25,118 nucleotides of DNA from CAZDOD01 sp964506935 (GCA_964506935.1 CAZDOD010000014.1:1-25118), one strand, 5' to 3'; positions 1 to 7,365 are shown, counted from the stretch's first letter. Notes: generated by a model from the letters alone, not told the origin. Program-made: numbers and translations.

Positions 1-42
1 ATCATAATTGAATTATCTATCTTATAGGATGTTAAAGGGGAG

Positions 43-960
43 ATGGAAAAAGAAAAGATAGATCTGTCTTTTGAGATGTTCGGCATCAGGTTCAAAAACC
101 CGGTATTCGGCGCCTCCGGCACCGTGGGATACGGAATCGAGCTTTCACCTTACACTAATCTCGGAGATTTTGGAGCGGTGATAACAAAGGGGATATCAAA
201 GAGACCGAAGGCCGGGAATCCACCGCCGAGGCTCCTTGAGACGCCTTCGGGTCTTCTAAACTCGATCGGGCTTGAAAATATAGGCGCAGAAAGATTCATA
301 GATGAAATCCTCCCGAAATTGAGAGAAGAAGATACGAGGATAATCGTCAACATCTTCGGCGAGACGGTCGAGGGATACCGCGACGTATCGGAGGCATTTT
401 CGGGTGTGGAGGGTATCGGCGCCCTCGAGATAAATCTGTCATGCCCGAATATAAAAGATGGTGGAATGGCATTCGGGAGGGATCCAGAGATTGCGGCGCG
501 GATTGTAAGGGAAGCAAAGTTAGCATCAAAAAAGCCCGTGATCGCAAAGCTCACGCCGAACGTCACCGACATCGCCCCGATCGCGAAGGCTGTCGAGGAT
601 GCGGGCGCAGACGCTATCTCGCTCATAAACACGCTATTGGGAATGGCCATTGACGTGAAGAGTAAAAAACCATATTTCAAGAACATTGTGGCGGGGCTAT
701 CCGGGCCAGCCATAAAGCCGGTTGCCCTGAGGTTCGTGTGGGAGGCGAAAAAAGCCGTAAAGATACCGATAATCGGAATAGGAGGGATCGCATCGGCAGA
801 GGATGCTCTCGAATTCATCATGGCGGGGGCCGAGTCTATACAGATAGGCACGGTAAATTTTGTAAATCCAAATATAGCATCTGAAATTACAGGCGGCATA
901 ATAGAATATATGAGTGAGAACAAGATTAAAAATCTCGATGAGATACTCGGGATAATATAG
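43..960 (+). CDS. pyrD: Dihydroorotate dehydrogenase, class 1B catalytic subunit
   Basis: The product (305 aa) is a cytoplasmic FMN-dependent TIM-barrel enzyme that oxidises dihydroorotate to orotate in pyrimidine synthesis. Visible landmarks are the N-terminal FxNPVFGASGTVGYG segment, TKG near residues 48-50, the active-site segment NLSCPN with the catalytic Cys134 (Cys marks class 1; class 2 has Ser), AKLTPN near 168-173, and the C-terminal phosphate-binding GIGGI and GAESIQIGT segments. Length and motifs fit the class 1B (PyrDB) type, which normally works with an iron-sulfur/FAD subunit, PyrK; that gene is not in the window and may lie just upstream. The ATG follows a purine-rich AAAGGGGAG, rather close to the start. 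One upstream frame is open only until a TAG at 25-27 and could be the tail of a preceding gene. The next gene starts 20 bases downstream, so the two are probably co-transcribed. Confidence 0.95.
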   Translation: MEKEKIDLSFEMFGIRFKNPVFGASGTVGYGIELSPYTNLGDFGAVITKGISKRPKAGNPPPRLLETPSGLLNSIGLENIGAERFIDEILPKLREEDTRIIVNIFGETVEGYRDVSEAFSGVEGIGALEINLSCPNIKDGGMAFGRDPEIAARIVREAKLASKKPVIAKLTPNVTDIAPIAKAVEDAGADAISLINTLLGMAIDVKSKKPYFKNIVAGLSGPAIKPVALRFVWEAKKAVKIPIIGIGGIASAEDALEFIMAGAESIQIGTVNFVNPNIASEITGGIIEYMSENKIKNLDEILGII

Positions 961-980
961 AATTCAATATAGGAGCTGAA

Positions 981-1499
981 ATGGAAAACGATACCTTCAT
1001 TCACCCGACGGCGGTGATTTACGGTGACGTCAAGATAGGTAAAAATTCGAGCATCTGGCCGGGAGCTGTCATAAGGGGTGACTTCAATTCGGTCACGATC
1101 GGTGAATATACAAGCATACAGGATAATTGCGTTATTCACACCACGCCGTTTAACAAGACCGAGGTGGGAGACTACGTTACCGTGGGCCATCTGGCCGTGC
1201 TTCACGCCTGCACGATAGAGGACAACGTCCTGGTGGGTATGAATTCCACGATACTCGACGGGGCGAGGATAGGGAAAAATTCCATCGTTGCGGCCGGAAC
1301 CGTGGTACTTTCGGGGGCACAGGTTCCGGAGGGCTCTTTGGTCATAGGGATCCCGGGAAAGATCAAGGAGGGAAAGGCAGATCCGAAAATGATAAGAAAC
1401 AGCGCATTATCATATTTTGAGTTGTCACGAAGATACATCAAGGGGGTCGACAGGTTCACGATAGACGAATTTATGGATGCGATGAAGAAGTATCAGTAG
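981..1499 (+). CDS. Gamma-carbonic anhydrase family protein (YrdA/PaaY-like)
   Basis: The protein (172 aa) is built almost wholly of left-handed beta-helix hexapeptide repeats, from about residue 8 (HPTAVIYGDVKIG) to about 130 (VIGIPGKIKEG). Three candidate zinc ligands are visible: His53 in CVIHTT, and His70 and His75 in VGHLAVLHAC. These match the metal site of gamma-class carbonic anhydrases and the YrdA/PaaY group, which act as trimers. Members may hydrate CO2 or hydrolyse thioesters, and many have no proven activity, so the substrate cannot be assigned here. The start is supported by AGGAG about six bases upstream. It follows pyrD closely, probably in one transcript. The length is normal for the family and nothing looks broken. 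Confidence 0.9.
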   Translation: MENDTFIHPTAVIYGDVKIGKNSSIWPGAVIRGDFNSVTIGEYTSIQDNCVIHTTPFNKTEVGDYVTVGHLAVLHACTIEDNVLVGMNSTILDGARIGKNSIVAAGTVVLSGAQVPEGSLVIGIPGKIKEGKADPKMIRNSALSYFELSRRYIKGVDRFTIDEFMDAMKKYQ

Positions 1500-1547
1500 A
1501 TAAAAAATTTTGCGATTTCAATTTGGGTTTGTCTGTTTTTGAGAAAA

Positions 1548-1725
1548 TCATAGGGTATTAATAATTCGCATTTCGTTTTTTTTCATGGCCATCTCGTGGG
1601 CTTTTTTAGGACGATATCCTCGCCTGCTGGTGTTACGGGATATCTCCCTTTTAATGGTCGATTTGTGAATCCCGAGCATAAATCTGGTATCTTTGTTCTT
1701 GGGTAAGTTGTTTGTAGGTTCTCAT
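1548..1725 (-). pseudogene. IS30-family transposase N-terminal fragment, frameshifted
   Basis: From the ATG at 1725 the - strand encodes MRTYKQLTQEQRYQIYA, the usual start of IS30-family transposases. The frame then shifts by one base near 1674, and the next frame encodes GIHKSTIKREISRN, a short linker, and GYRPKKAHEMAMKK, ending at a TGA at 1550-1548. In intact members the two parts are joined by about 15 residues of the helix-turn-helix domain (…AGHSQTEIA… type), so roughly 44 bases appear to have been deleted, which also changes frame. The DDE catalytic domain is absent. It is non-functional. The order and content of the two peptides make the family assignment firm even though the fragment is short. 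Confidence 0.8.
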
Positions 1726-1832
1726 GAGTGCTCCTTTAACTTGGTCGTGAAAAGAAGCACACATCCTACATCATCTTACCCCTTTTTACGACCATAAAAG
1801 TTGCACTTATGAGTTGAATCCACTTTTTAAAT
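1548..1832 (-). mobile_element. Decayed IS30-family insertion sequence, remnant 1
   Basis: This is most of the 399-base stretch between the carbonic anhydrase and arabinofuranosidase genes. Read on the - strand, it has a probable element end near 1832 (GTGGATTCAACTCATAAGTGC), a leader, a good ribosome site (AAAGGAG, about 1739-1733), and then the start of an IS30-type transposase. Related sequence occurs at 3593-3740 in the same orientation. The rest of the element (most of the transposase and the other end) is not visible. The remaining bases, 1500-1547 and 1833-1898, show no gene. That the end is a true terminal inverted repeat is inference, because only one end is seen. Confidence 0.75.
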
Positions 1833-1898
1833 TTTCAACTGGGCCAAAACGGAAGAAACGGGCAAAAAACCGCCCTTTCCCACAGAACCTTCAACACC

Positions 1899-3419
1899 TT
1901 AAATTTTTAATCTGATCACATTCCATGAGAGGCGCGGCAAAACCGCCTTTACGGTACCACCATCGATAGATGCATCTCCCCCTTTCTTCGGTACTACGTT
2001 TTCAGGATTCTCTTCCGTATTTGTCGCCTTCGGGTCGTCGCTGACCATGACTATATGCTCAAGTACCTTATATTCTGGAAATCCCCGAAGCTCGCAGGTG
2101 AAATCGAGGGGGGAATCGGCGTCCCGGTTAACGGCAAAGATCGTAAGTTCCCCTTTATCTTCCCGCATCGTCCCCACGCAGTCCAGGAAGGGTACCTCCA
2201 GAACGGGGAACGTCTGCGTCATATATGTGGGTGACTGGATCGAGGGGAGAAGCGCCGTCCCCCGGCCGTAGAGGGATGCGTGGAGATAGGGATAGAATAT
2301 AGTCTGTCTCCAGACGGGGCCTCCCGCCCTCGTCATAATCGGGGCTATGACGTTGACCAGCTGCGACAGGCACGCCACTTTTACCCTGTCGGCGTTCCTC
2401 AGAAGCGTGATCAGGGCAAGCCCCACGAGGACCGCGTCCTCGAAGTTGTAGACATCCTCGAGTAGGTGGGGGGCCACCTGCCATCCCCCCATGGGCGACA
2501 CCATCCCCGGTCTCGAGTGGTACCAGACGTTGTATTCGTCAAAGGAGAGGTACATGGTCTTCGGAGCGCCGTGCTTCTCCTTGATGTAGTCGCACACGGC
2601 GACGACCGACTTTATGTAGGACTCCATCCCCACCGAGAGGGCGAGGTAGTTTTTCAGGTTGTCATCGAAGTTCGTGAAATAGGTGTGGAGGGAGATGTAG
2701 TCCACCTGCTCGTAGGCAATATCGAGGACGGTGGCGTCCCACTGGGGAAATGTTGGCATCTCACGAAAGGAGCTTCCGGAGACCACGACCTCGATTGTGG
2801 GATCGACGAGCCGCATCACCTTTGCCGTCTCCCGGGCGAGCTTTCCATACTCGTCGGCGGGCTTGTGGCCGATCTGCCAGAAGCCGTCCATCTCGTTTCC
2901 CACGCACCATAGCCTGATGTTGTGGGGGTCACTGACCCCATGCTCCCTCCTCATGTCGGAGTAGTAAGTTCCTGAGGGAGAGTTGCAATATTCCACGAAA
3001 TTTCTGGCCTCGTCAATCCCCCTCGTCCCAAGGTTCACGGTCATCATGACGTCGATATCGAGCTCCCTTGCCCAGGTACAGAACTCGTTTGTCCCCACCT
3101 CGTTGGTCTCGATGGTCTCCCAGACAATGTCCCTCTTTACGGGACGATCCTTGACCGGACCCACGCCATCCTCCCAGTTGTATCCGGAGACGAAGTTCCC
3201 CCCGGGATATCGGACAATGGGAACCTGAAGCTCCTTAATAATCTCGGAAACGTCCATTCTAAAACCCGCGCTGTCAGCCTTAGGGTGTTTGGGTTCGTAA
3301 ATCCCCTCGTATATCGCCCGTCCCAAATGCTCCAGAAAGGAGCCGAATATCCTGTCGTCTATCTCTCCGACGACGAAGTCCCTGTCCAGCACCATCCTCG
3401 CCTTTTTCACGTTCGTCAT
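1899..3419 (-). CDS. abfA: Alpha-L-arabinofuranosidase, glycoside hydrolase family 51
   Basis: The product (506 aa from the ATG at 3419) releases terminal alpha-L-arabinofuranosyl groups from arabinan or arabinoxylan fragments. It has the GH51 layout: a TIM-barrel catalytic domain, then a C-terminal beta-sandwich. Early landmarks are GSFLEHLGRAIYEGIY and RYPGGNF. The acid/base is Glu176 in WCVGNEMDG and the nucleophile is Glu295 in LSFDEYNVWYH, nearly the same numbering as in characterised GH51 enzymes. No signal peptide is seen, so it should act in the cytoplasm on imported oligosaccharides. The frame is open to a GTG at 3461, but the ATG at 3419 is preferred: GGAGGGG precedes it at good spacing and the alternative adds 14 unlikely residues. 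No sugar transporter or other glycosidase is near. The gene is visibly G+C-richer than its neighbours, lies opposite to them, and sits between IS30 relics, all hinting at acquisition by transfer. Confidence 0.93.
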   Translation of the reverse strand: MTNVKKARMVLDRDFVVGEIDDRIFGSFLEHLGRAIYEGIYEPKHPKADSAGFRMDVSEIIKELQVPIVRYPGGNFVSGYNWEDGVGPVKDRPVKRDIVWETIETNEVGTNEFCTWARELDIDVMMTVNLGTRGIDEARNFVEYCNSPSGTYYSDMRREHGVSDPHNIRLWCVGNEMDGFWQIGHKPADEYGKLARETAKVMRLVDPTIEVVVSGSSFREMPTFPQWDATVLDIAYEQVDYISLHTYFTNFDDNLKNYLALSVGMESYIKSVVAVCDYIKEKHGAPKTMYLSFDEYNVWYHSRPGMVSPMGGWQVAPHLLEDVYNFEDAVLVGLALITLLRNADRVKVACLSQLVNVIAPIMTRAGGPVWRQTIFYPYLHASLYGRGTALLPSIQSPTYMTQTFPVLEVPFLDCVGTMREDKGELTIFAVNRDADSPLDFTCELRGFPEYKVLEHIVMVSDDPKATNTEENPENVVPKKGGDASIDGGTVKAVLPRLSWNVIRLKI

Positions 3420-3513
3420 TTTCCCCTCCGATAATATCGACTTATTCAGCCTGTTGGGCACCTATAAATAAGTTATTGGAATATTAAGTGTCAATCTCAA
3501 TTTATTGAGCAAC

Positions 3514-3541
3514 ATAGTATTAAATATTTGGATTTTGTCAA
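3514..3541 (-). promoter_or_regulatory. Candidate promoter for the arabinofuranosidase gene
   Basis: On the - strand a perfect -35 box TTGACA (3541-3536) is followed after 16 bases by TACTAT (3519-3514, four of six consensus bases), about 95 bases before the ATG at 3419. The region is very A+T-rich. A second TTGACA closer to the gene has no good -10 partner. This rests on sequence pattern only. Confidence 0.4.
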
Positions 3542-3592
3542 CAATATTTTGCGGTAGTTAGCTGGAGATTTATAATTTGTTTTCAAAAACGA

Positions 3593-3740
3593 ATAAATCT
3601 AGCATCTTTATTCTTGGATAAGTCGTTTGTAGGTTCTCATGTGTGCTCCTTTAACTTGATCATGAAAAGAAGCACTTATGAGTTGAATCCACTTTTCAAA
3701 AAAATATAGGGTATCAATAATTAGCCTTTCGTCTTTTCAG
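3593..3740 (-). mobile_element. Decayed IS30-family insertion sequence, remnant 2
   Basis: This stretch repeats two pieces of remnant 1 in the same orientation. On the - strand, 3640 downward reads MRTYKRLIQE, stop, RC, stop, IY: the same transposase start as remnant 1 with two CAA/CAG-type codons turned into stops. Its ribosome site (AAAGGAG family) and element end (GTGGATTCAACTCATAAGTGC at about 3693-3673) are conserved. Further upstream on that strand (3740-3705) lies a piece matching the 3' part of the remnant 1 fragment (1585-1550), so the order of the pieces is swapped compared with remnant 1. Relative to remnant 1 the leader lacks 46 bases. The remainder of the 3420-3871 gap holds the two candidate promoters and no gene that I can see. 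Confidence 0.7.
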
Positions 3741-3811
3741 AAGAGAGAAAAGCCACAAATCAAAGAATAAATATTGAATCTAAAAAGATCTATTTTTTAC
3801 ATATTAATTAC

Positions 3812-3840
3812 TTGACAAAATGACTTAAGTATATTATTGT
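3812..3840 (+). promoter_or_regulatory. Candidate promoter and operator of the iron-sulfur operon
   Basis: TTGACA (3812-3817) is followed after 17 bases by TATTGT (3835-3840, four of six consensus bases), 31 bases before the NIL-ferredoxin start. The spacer contains the perfect palindrome ACTTAAGT, and ACTTGAC just before it repeats its left half. Because the second gene encodes an Rrf2 regulator with cysteine ligands, this overlap could be its operator (autoregulation). The promoter is plausible; the operator role is inference. Confidence 0.45.
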
Positions 3841-3871
3841 TACAGAAAATTGGAAAGAGGGGAGTAATCAT

Positions 3872-4279
3872 ATGAAAAAGAAGATGGTATTTCGTTTCTC
3901 CAAAGATATATGGGATAAACCGATCATATATCGTCTGATAAAAGATTATAACCTCGTATTGAATATCTTAAAGGCGAGCGTCCTGCCGAGGCGGGAGAGT
4001 TTTATGATATTGGAGGTGGAAGGGGATGACGTTGATTTCAGGAGAGGTATGCAATATCTCAAGGAGAGTGGCGTATCGCTGGAGCCCATCGAACAGGACA
4101 TAAAGCGGGACGACGATAAATGCACACACTGCGGTGCGTGTACCGCAATATGTCCTGTCGGCGCACTCCATATAAACCACGAAACGATGGAGGTCATTTT
4201 CGATTCCGATATGTGCACCGGCTGTGAGTTTTGCGTTCCCATATGCCCTCCACAGGCAATGGAAATCCATATCGGGTGA
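3872..4279 (+). CDS. NIL-domain ferredoxin, two [4Fe-4S] clusters
   Basis: This 135-aa protein has two parts. Residues 1-75 resemble the NIL domain (a small ferredoxin-like fold also found at the C-terminus of methionine ABC transporter ATPases), with the typical KASVLPRRESFMILEVEG stretch. Residues 80-133 hold two CxxCxxCxxxC motifs (Cys84, 87, 90, 94 and Cys115, 118, 121, 125), which predict two [4Fe-4S] clusters. It is cytoplasmic and probably an electron carrier. NIL-ferredoxins in anaerobes have been linked to sulfur and homocysteine metabolism. Here it opens an operon with a cysteine desulfurase and scaffold, so an electron-transfer role in sulfur or cluster delivery is a reasonable inference. 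The start is well supported by AGGGGAG upstream. The next gene begins ten bases after its stop. Confidence 0.88.
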   Translation: MKKKMVFRFSKDIWDKPIIYRLIKDYNLVLNILKASVLPRRESFMILEVEGDDVDFRRGMQYLKESGVSLEPIEQDIKRDDDKCTHCGACTAICPVGALHINHETMEVIFDSDMCTGCEFCVPICPPQAMEIHIG

Positions 4280-4289
4280 GGAAAAAATC

Positions 4290-4715
4290 GTGAGACTTAC
4301 AACAAAAGGACAATATGCGGTAAGGGCCCTCGTGACTCTCGTCCTCATATCCGACGGAGGTCCTGTCACCCTAAAAGAAATATCAAAAAAAGAGGGGATA
4401 TCGCTCCACTACCTCGAACAGCTCTTTTCTAAGCTCAGAAAGGGTAATATAGTCAGGAGCGTAAAGGGGCCGGGCGGTGGATATGTCCTCACCAAGGATT
4501 CAAAGGAGATCAAGGTGGGGGAGATAATTGAGATGGTCGAAGAGCCGATAAGCCCGGTGGCGTGCGTAGATGAGGGAGACAATGGTGCTTCGTGTAACAG
4601 GTCGGATATCTGTGCCACACGCTGGCTGTGGGCGGAACTCGGGATCAAGATAAAGGATTTTCTCAACTCGGTCAGCGTATATGATCTTTATAAAGAGGCT
4701 GCAAGAAAAAACTAG
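4290..4715 (+). CDS. Rrf2-family transcriptional regulator, IscR-like
   Basis: The product (141 aa) is a winged-helix Rrf2 regulator. The N-terminus MRLTTKGQYAVRAL and the wing segment VKGPGGGYVLTKD are typical, and three cysteines (Cys92, Cys102, Cys108) stand where IscR-type proteins hold an Fe-S cluster, though the first spacing is longer than in E. coli IscR. It probably senses iron-sulfur status and controls this operon. The GTG at 4290 is chosen because the family starts at this VRLTT motif and GGTGAGG lies just upstream; the frame stays open further upstream inside the ferredoxin gene. The cysteine desulfurase gene follows 14 bases later. Confidence 0.9.
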   Translation: MRLTTKGQYAVRALVTLVLISDGGPVTLKEISKKEGISLHYLEQLFSKLRKGNIVRSVKGPGGGYVLTKDSKEIKVGEIIEMVEEPISPVACVDEGDNGASCNRSDICATRWLWAELGIKIKDFLNSVSVYDLYKEAARKN

Positions 4716-4729
4716 GGGGATTATCGCAT

Positions 4730-5911
4730 ATGTCAAGGGTGGTTTATTTAGACTATAACGCAACGAGCCCCGTACTCCCGGAGGTGAAGGAGGCGATGAT
4801 GCCATACTTCTGTGAAAGGTATGGAAATCCATCAAGCTTGCATACTTTGGGGAGGGATGCCAAGCGCGCGGTCGAGGAAGCTAGGGAGAGCGTTGCGAAA
4901 CTCCTCGGTGCCGAATCTTCAGAAATCATTTTTACAAGCGGAGGATCGGAAAGCGACAATCTTGCAATAAAGGGATATGTGGAGTCGCTTTCCGAAATGA
5001 AAAATATCCACATAATAACATCGGCGGTTGAGCACCACGCGGTCATAAATACCGTGAGCTACTTGGAGGAGAAGGGCCTTGACGTATCGTATGTCGGAGT
5101 CGATGAAAAGGGGAGGCTCGATATAGGGGAACTGGCCGAAGAGATCACAGAAGACACCAAAATCGTCTCCATTATGTATGCCAACAACGAAACGGGGACG
5201 ATATTCGATATACCTAAGGTTGCAAGTGCGATAAGAAAAAACGGAACCGATGAGATCGTCTTCCACACCGATGCGGTTCAGGCGGCGGGAAAGATTCCGC
5301 TCGATGTAAAAAGGGACAGCATCGATATGCTCTCGATATCGGGTCACAAGATAGGCGCCCCGAAGGGGATCGGCGCCCTGTATGTCAGGAAAGGCCTTGT
5401 TCCTAAACCGCAGATACACGGCGGACACCACGAATCGAACCTCAGGGCGGGGACAGAAAACGTCCCGGGTATAGTCGGTCTCGGAGAAGCAGCGAGGGTA
5501 GCGATTTCTCATATGGAGAAAAACTCCGAAAGGCTAAAGCTTCTCCGGGACAGGCTCGAGGATGGGATTACAAAGAGGGTAGGCCATGTCTATATCAACG
5601 GCGATATAGATAACCGCCTCCCGAATACATCGAACATGAGCTTTGAATATATAGAGGGTGAGGGCCTTTTATTGAATCTCGATATGGAGGGGATTTTCGT
5701 ATCATCGGGTTCGGCATGCACGTCAAACGACTTTACGATCTCTCACGTTTTGTCCGCTATGGGTGTAGACAGGATGTTGGGACAGGGATCGGTCAGGTTC
5801 AGTCTGGGTGATGGGACGAAAGAAGATGATATAGATTACGTAATCGAAAAAATAGTACCTATAGTTTCGAGGTTGAGGGAGATATCTCCGTTATATCCGA
5901 GGAGTTCTTAG
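4730..5911 (+). CDS. iscS: Cysteine desulfurase (NifS/IscS family)
   Basis: This PLP enzyme (393 aa) removes sulfur from L-cysteine as an enzyme-bound persulfide for Fe-S cluster assembly and tRNA thiolation. Visible features are YLDYNATSPVLPEV at the N-terminus, EHHAV near 101-105 (cofactor-stacking His), HTDAVQAAGK, the PLP lysine Lys207 in SGHKIGAPKG, and the persulfide cysteine Cys330 in SSGSACTSND. The sequence GSACTS and the overall length fit the group I (NifS/IscS) type. Its neighbours, an IscU-like scaffold and MnmA, are its expected sulfur acceptors. The stop codon TAG is followed at once by the ATG of the scaffold gene. Whether the gene is called iscS or nifS is a matter of convention. 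Confidence 0.95.
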   Translation: MSRVVYLDYNATSPVLPEVKEAMMPYFCERYGNPSSLHTLGRDAKRAVEEARESVAKLLGAESSEIIFTSGGSESDNLAIKGYVESLSEMKNIHIITSAVEHHAVINTVSYLEEKGLDVSYVGVDEKGRLDIGELAEEITEDTKIVSIMYANNETGTIFDIPKVASAIRKNGTDEIVFHTDAVQAAGKIPLDVKRDSIDMLSISGHKIGAPKGIGALYVRKGLVPKPQIHGGHHESNLRAGTENVPGIVGLGEAARVAISHMEKNSERLKLLRDRLEDGITKRVGHVYINGDIDNRLPNTSNMSFEYIEGEGLLLNLDMEGIFVSSGSACTSNDFTISHVLSAMGVDRMLGQGSVRFSLGDGTKEDDIDYVIEKIVPIVSRLREISPLYPRSS

Positions 5912-6304
5912 ATGGCAGATACGATGTACAGTGAAAAAGTGATCGAATATTTTCAGAATCCGAAAAATGTCGGAGAGATCGAAAATCCCGACGGTGTCGG
6001 CGAGGTCGGGAGTCCGGCCTGTGGGGACACGATGAAGATATATATAAACGTAGTGGATAATAGGATCACCGATGTAAAGTTTCAGACATTCGGTTGCGCC
6101 GCGGCAATCGCGACATCGTCGATGATGACGGAACTGGTATTGGGAAAGACTCTGGACGAGGCCCTGTCTATAAGGAATGTCGATGTGGCAGAAGCCCTTG
6201 GTGGTTTGCCCCCGCATAAGATGCACTGCTCGAACCTCGCAGAGGACGCCCTCAGGGTGGCGATAGAAGATTACAGAAGAAAGAGGGATGGCAAAAAGGA
6301 TTGA
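5912..6304 (+). CDS. iscU: Iron-sulfur cluster scaffold (IscU/NifU N-terminal type)
   Basis: The protein (130 aa) consists of the single NifU-N/IscU domain on which [2Fe-2S] or [4Fe-4S] clusters are built from sulfur supplied by the desulfurase. The three cluster cysteines are Cys37 in SPACGD, Cys62 in FGCAAAIA and Cys106 in MHCSNLA, with the conserved Asp39. The start MYSEKVIEYFQNPKNVG is typical. There is no C-terminal NifU (Nfu) domain, and no HscA/HscB chaperone gene follows. Instead the MnmA gene overlaps its stop region. The start codon directly abuts the upstream stop, suggesting translational coupling with the desulfurase. Confidence 0.94.
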   Translation: MADTMYSEKVIEYFQNPKNVGEIENPDGVGEVGSPACGDTMKIYINVVDNRITDVKFQTFGCAAAIATSSMMTELVLGKTLDEALSIRNVDVAEALGGLPPHKMHCSNLAEDALRVAIEDYRRKRDGKKD

Positions 6305-6309
6305 AAAAG

Positions 6310-7365
6310 GTGGGGGGCGAAAGAAACAAGAAGGTAATCCTGGGCATGAGCGGCGGCGTTGACTCGTCTGTGGCTGCGGCGATCCTAAAGGAAGAGGGTT
6401 TTGATGTAACAGGGGTTGTGTTTGATATCTTGGGAAATGAGGTAAGAGAAAAAGTGGACTCCGGCATCGAGGCAGCAAAACGTGTCGCAGAAAAATTAGA
6501 AATTCACATAAAAATACTTCCCACAAATAAAAACTTCAAAGAGATGGTAATAGGATATTTCGTCGAAGAATATATGAAGGGAAGGACTCCCAACCCGTGT
6601 GTCGTCTGCAATAGATTAATTAAGTTCCAATATCTATCGGACATTTCTGAAAAAGAGAAGGCCGATTTTGTCGCGACCGGCCATTATGCGAGGGTCTCCT
6701 TCGATAATGGAAGATATATCCTGATTAAAGGAAGGGACAACTCCCGTGACCAGTCATATTTCCTATCGCTCCTTGGGAGGAATGAACTGAAGAAAACAAT
6801 TTTCCCACTGGGCGAAATGAAAAAGGATGATGTCGATGCCCTTGCAACTAAAATGGTGCTACCATGCTTGAGGGGAGAAAGCCGCGAGATATGTTTTCTG
6901 AGGGGGGGAGACTACAGGAGATATCTAGAAGATTTTTTACGCGACACAGATATATCAGGTGAGATAGTAGACAAAGACGGAAAAATCATCGGAAGACACG
7001 ACGGATATTTCGCCTTTACAGTGGGGCAGAGGAGGGGGATATCGCTCCCGTCTTCGGAGCCATATTATGTCTTGGATATAGACCCCGAAAACAAAAGGGT
7101 CGTTGTGGGTCGGAGGGAGGATCTCATGACACGTGAGGTCAGGGCGAAAGACTTCAACTGGATATCAGAGAGGCCGAAAAAAGATAAGATAAGGGCACAG
7201 GGTATGGTACGATATAATCAGTCTCCTGCACCCGGCACGGCAAAGATCTCGGGTGACGGCACTGTGGTCATGGAGTTTTCGGAGCCGCAATTCGCCCCGG
7301 CATCGGGCCAGACCCTCGTACTCTATGATGGCGATGTAGTCCTTGGAGGTGGCTTTATCGTTTGA
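6310..7365 (+). CDS. mnmA: tRNA-specific 2-thiouridylase MnmA
   Basis: The product (about 351 aa) makes 2-thiouridine at wobble position 34 of tRNAs for Lys, Glu and Gln, using ATP and persulfide sulfur. It has the PP-loop GMSGGVDSSV at its N-terminus, the catalytic cysteine in TPNPCVVCNRLIKF (about Cys97) and the second one in SREICFL (about Cys195), the GHYAR segment, and the C-terminal beta-barrel starting near VGQRRGISLP. The frame is open to a TTG at 6301 that overlaps the scaffold stop. The GTG at 6310 is preferred because AAGGA ends nine bases before it, while the TTG has none at workable spacing. Lying after the desulfurase genes, it is a natural sulfur consumer. Its stop overlaps the next start. 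Confidence 0.94.
   Translation: MGGERNKKVILGMSGGVDSSVAAAILKEEGFDVTGVVFDILGNEVREKVDSGIEAAKRVAEKLEIHIKILPTNKNFKEMVIGYFVEEYMKGRTPNPCVVCNRLIKFQYLSDISEKEKADFVATGHYARVSFDNGRYILIKGRDNSRDQSYFLSLLGRNELKKTIFPLGEMKKDDVDALATKMVLPCLRGESREICFLRGGDYRRYLEDFLRDTDISGEIVDKDGKIIGRHDGYFAFTVGQRRGISLPSSEPYYVLDIDPENKRVVVGRREDLMTREVRAKDFNWISERPKKDKIRAQGMVRYNQSPAPGTAKISGDGTVVMEFSEPQFAPASGQTLVLYDGDVVLGGGFIV

Noticed and set aside
150..1205. Long open frame on the - strand opposite pyrD
   Set aside because: It is a shadow of pyrD and the carbonic anhydrase gene, with Ser/Ile/Pro-rich composition typical of antisense frames and no recognisable motif.
1859..1876. Possible terminator after the arabinofuranosidase gene (GGGC … GCCC with A/T-rich loop)
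   Set aside because: Only about four base pairs form, and no clean T-run follows on the - strand.
2155..2912. Open frames of 109 and 148 codons overlapping the arabinofuranosidase gene
   Set aside because: Both lie wholly inside a well-supported GH51 gene; their length follows from its higher G+C, and no protein family is recognisable.
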